Assembly (NCBI GenBank): GCA_021767245.1
Contig: JAASTO010000122.1
Location: 1-7,777 of the forward strand
DNA length: 7,777 bases
Origin: Balneolaceae bacterium
GTDB lineage: Bacteria; Bacteroidota; Rhodothermia; Balneolales; Balneolaceae
Reading direction: 5' to 3'
How positions within the stretch are numbered: the first letter of the stretch is position 1; each line of letters opens with the position of its first letter. The position numbers and the translations under genes are program-made. A model generated the notes under the pieces. It was given only the letters and a program-made list of their open reading frames with translations, ran no database searches and was not told the DNA's origin. This document shows, piece by piece, positions 6,296 through 7,777 of this stretch.

Positions 6296-7753
6296 CTACT
6301 CCGGTTTCCAGTCCTTCATTCCGTCGCGGATAACTTCGGCTAATCTTGATACCGGGACCCGTTCCTGGCTCATATCATCACGGTAGCGGATGGTCACGGT
6401 ATCTTCGCCTTCTGATTCAACTCCATCAAAATCAACGGTTACACAGAATGGCGTTCCGGCCTCATCCAATCTTCGATAGCGCTTACCGATGGACCCGGAT
6501 TCATCATACATCACCGAAAATTCCTCTCGCAGATCGGCTTCAATTTTGTGTGCCAGATCCTGCAGCTTGTCTTTTTTGATGAGCGGGAAGATACCAACCT
6601 GAACAGGAGCCAGTTTTGGATTCATTTTCAGAACGGTACGGGTATCGCCATCTACTTCTTCCTCACGGTAAGCATCACAAAGAACCATCAGAGTAAGTCG
6701 ATCAAGACCTACTGAGGTTTCGATCACATATGGCACAAAACGTTCCTGATTCTTTTGGTCGTAATAGTCCAGTTTCTTACCGGAAAATTCAGCGTGCTGA
6801 GTCAGGTCAAAATCTGTTCGATTATGAATACCTTCTACTTCCTGCCAGCCGATTGGGTATTTGTACTGAATATCGGCAGCGGCTCGTGCATAGTGTGCCA
6901 GTTTGTCCTCAGGATGTGGAGCCGTTCGTAAGTTCTCCTCACGGATCCCCATCATTTTATGCCACTCAAGTCTCTTTTCCAGCCATTTTTCGTACTCACC
7001 TTCATCCGTTCCGGGCTTCACAAAGTATTGCATTTCCATTTGCTCAAATTCACGCATGCGGAATACAAACTGTCGAGCCACTACCTCATTACGGAAAGCT
7101 TTACCGGTTTGGGCGATCCCAAAAGGAATGGTTACACGGGCCGTATCCAGTACATTCTTATAGTTCACAAAAATACCCTGAGCGGTTTCAGGCCGCAGAT
7201 ACACGCCGTCTTCTTCCGAGGATGTAGCCCCAAACTGTGTCTTGAACATCAGGTTAAACTGTCGCACTTCGGTCCAGTCAAAAGCACCGGATTCCGGAGC
7301 ACGGATCTCATTTTCCATGATGATCTCATACAGATCTTCGGTCAGATTTTTTCGTGAACCGCAGGTATCCAGCTTTTCCTGAATAGCGTTTGCTTCTTCA
7401 TGCTTCTCATCTTTACGCAGCTTTTCAATGTGCTGCTCGATGATCATATCCGCACGGTATCGCTTCTTGGACTGCTTGTCATCGATCATCGGATCGTTAA
7501 ATCCACCTACGTGACCACTTGCTTCCCATACTTTAGGGTGCATAAAGATCGCGGCATCAATCCCAACAATGTTATCGTGGCGGCGGGTCATCTCTTTCCA
7601 CCAGGTATCACGGATATTTCGTTTGAGTTCTACACCGAGGGGTCCGTAATCGTACACGGCACTGAGTCCACCGTAGATCTCTGATGATTGAAAGATGAAA
7701 CCCCGCGCTTTCGCCAGCGATACAATTTTATCCAGATTGTCCAAATTCGACAT
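6296..7753 (-). CDS. glyS: glycyl-tRNA synthetase, dimeric class II type
   Basis: GlyRS charges tRNA-Gly with glycine using ATP. This 485-aa product is the single-chain alpha2 type, also found in Gram-positives, archaea and eukaryotes, and not the alpha2beta2 GlyQ/GlyS type. Evidence in order: GFIFQSSEIYGGLSAVYDYGPLG (about 18-40) near the N terminus, the WEASGHVGGFNDPM segment (76-89), RPETAQG (187-193), class II motif 2 FRNEVVARQFVFRMREFEQME (220-240, with R221 and R234), and motif 3 TSVGLDRLTL (346-355, with R352). An anticodon-binding domain follows from about 383 (VQVGIFPLIKK) to the end, including SIGKRYRRLDEAGTPFCVTVDFD. The length is normal for the family and nothing is missing. The start is an ATG at 7753; only 24 bases upstream are in the window, and they show no Shine-Dalgarno. 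The gene is annotated glyS or glyQS depending on the database. It lies 162 bp upstream of rpmH in the same direction. Confidence 0.97.
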   Translation of the reverse strand: MSNLDNLDKIVSLAKARGFIFQSSEIYGGLSAVYDYGPLGVELKRNIRDTWWKEMTRRHDNIVGIDAAIFMHPKVWEASGHVGGFNDPMIDDKQSKKRYRADMIIEQHIEKLRKDEKHEEANAIQEKLDTCGSRKNLTEDLYEIIMENEIRAPESGAFDWTEVRQFNLMFKTQFGATSSEEDGVYLRPETAQGIFVNYKNVLDTARVTIPFGIAQTGKAFRNEVVARQFVFRMREFEQMEMQYFVKPGTDEGEYEKWLEKRLEWHKMMGIREENLRTAPHPEDKLAHYARAAADIQYKYPIGWQEVEGIHNRTDFDLTQHAEFSGKKLDYYDQKNQERFVPYVIETSVGLDRLTLMVLCDAYREEEVDGDTRTVLKMNPKLAPVQVGIFPLIKKDKLQDLAHKIEADLREEFSVMYDESGSIGKRYRRLDEAGTPFCVTVDFDGVESEGEDTVTIRYRDDMSQERVPVSRLAEVIRDGMKDWKPE

Positions 7754-7777
7754 GTGAGTGATTTTACAGTTACAAAA

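Noticed and set aside
6730..7357. Overlapping plus-strand open frames opposite glyS
   Set aside because: They are antisense to conserved GlyRS motifs 1-2 and have low-complexity-like composition with no family resemblance.

Overview
The window is a compact stretch of housekeeping genes, all transcribed from the minus strand. In transcription order (right to left) they are glyS, rpmH, rnpA, yidC, an orphan HsdR-N-type nuclease-domain gene, pepP and ispH. All seven appear complete. The only long plus-strand ORFs are antisense shadows. I see no tRNA, rRNA, CRISPR array, insertion sequence or prophage gene.

The organism is probably a member of the Bacteroidota / Balneolota / Rhodothermota (FCB) group. 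The clues are a dimeric class II glycyl-tRNA synthetase, a long (about 415 aa) IspH related to the cyanobacterial/plant form, a YidC starting with residues MDKNT plus a long acidic linker, and nearly absent Shine-Dalgarno sequences before well-supported starts. GC content is moderate, by eye about 45%. Balneolaceae is my best guess from the look of the proteins; this is inference and not a database result.

Region by region: 6296-7753 is glyS. Then comes a 162-bp AT-rich gap with a possible promoter and small inverted repeats. 5554-6133 holds the classical rpmH-rnpA-yidC cluster (ribosomal protein L34, RNase P protein, membrane insertase). It is packed very tightly: rpmH and rnpA overlap out of frame by 23-26 bp, rnpA and yidC are 11 bp apart, and yidD, which often sits here in other bacteria, is missing. 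Downstream of yidC is a 60-bp region that folds as a long hairpin, then a 301-aa protein with an HsdR N-terminal PD-(D/E)xK nuclease domain and an unassigned C-terminal half. It is not accompanied by hsdM, hsdS or an HsdR helicase. Next are pepP (Xaa-Pro aminopeptidase) and ispH (last step of the MEP isoprenoid pathway).

The genes are mostly linked by core growth functions: translation (glyS, rpmH), tRNA maturation (rnpA), membrane protein insertion (yidC), peptide turnover (pepP) and isoprenoid precursors (ispH). The least explained items are the orphan nuclease-domain protein, the long hairpin next to it, the rpmH/rnpA overlap, and the use of TTG starts in yidC, ispH and the nuclease gene. 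I found no convincing multi-gene novel system.
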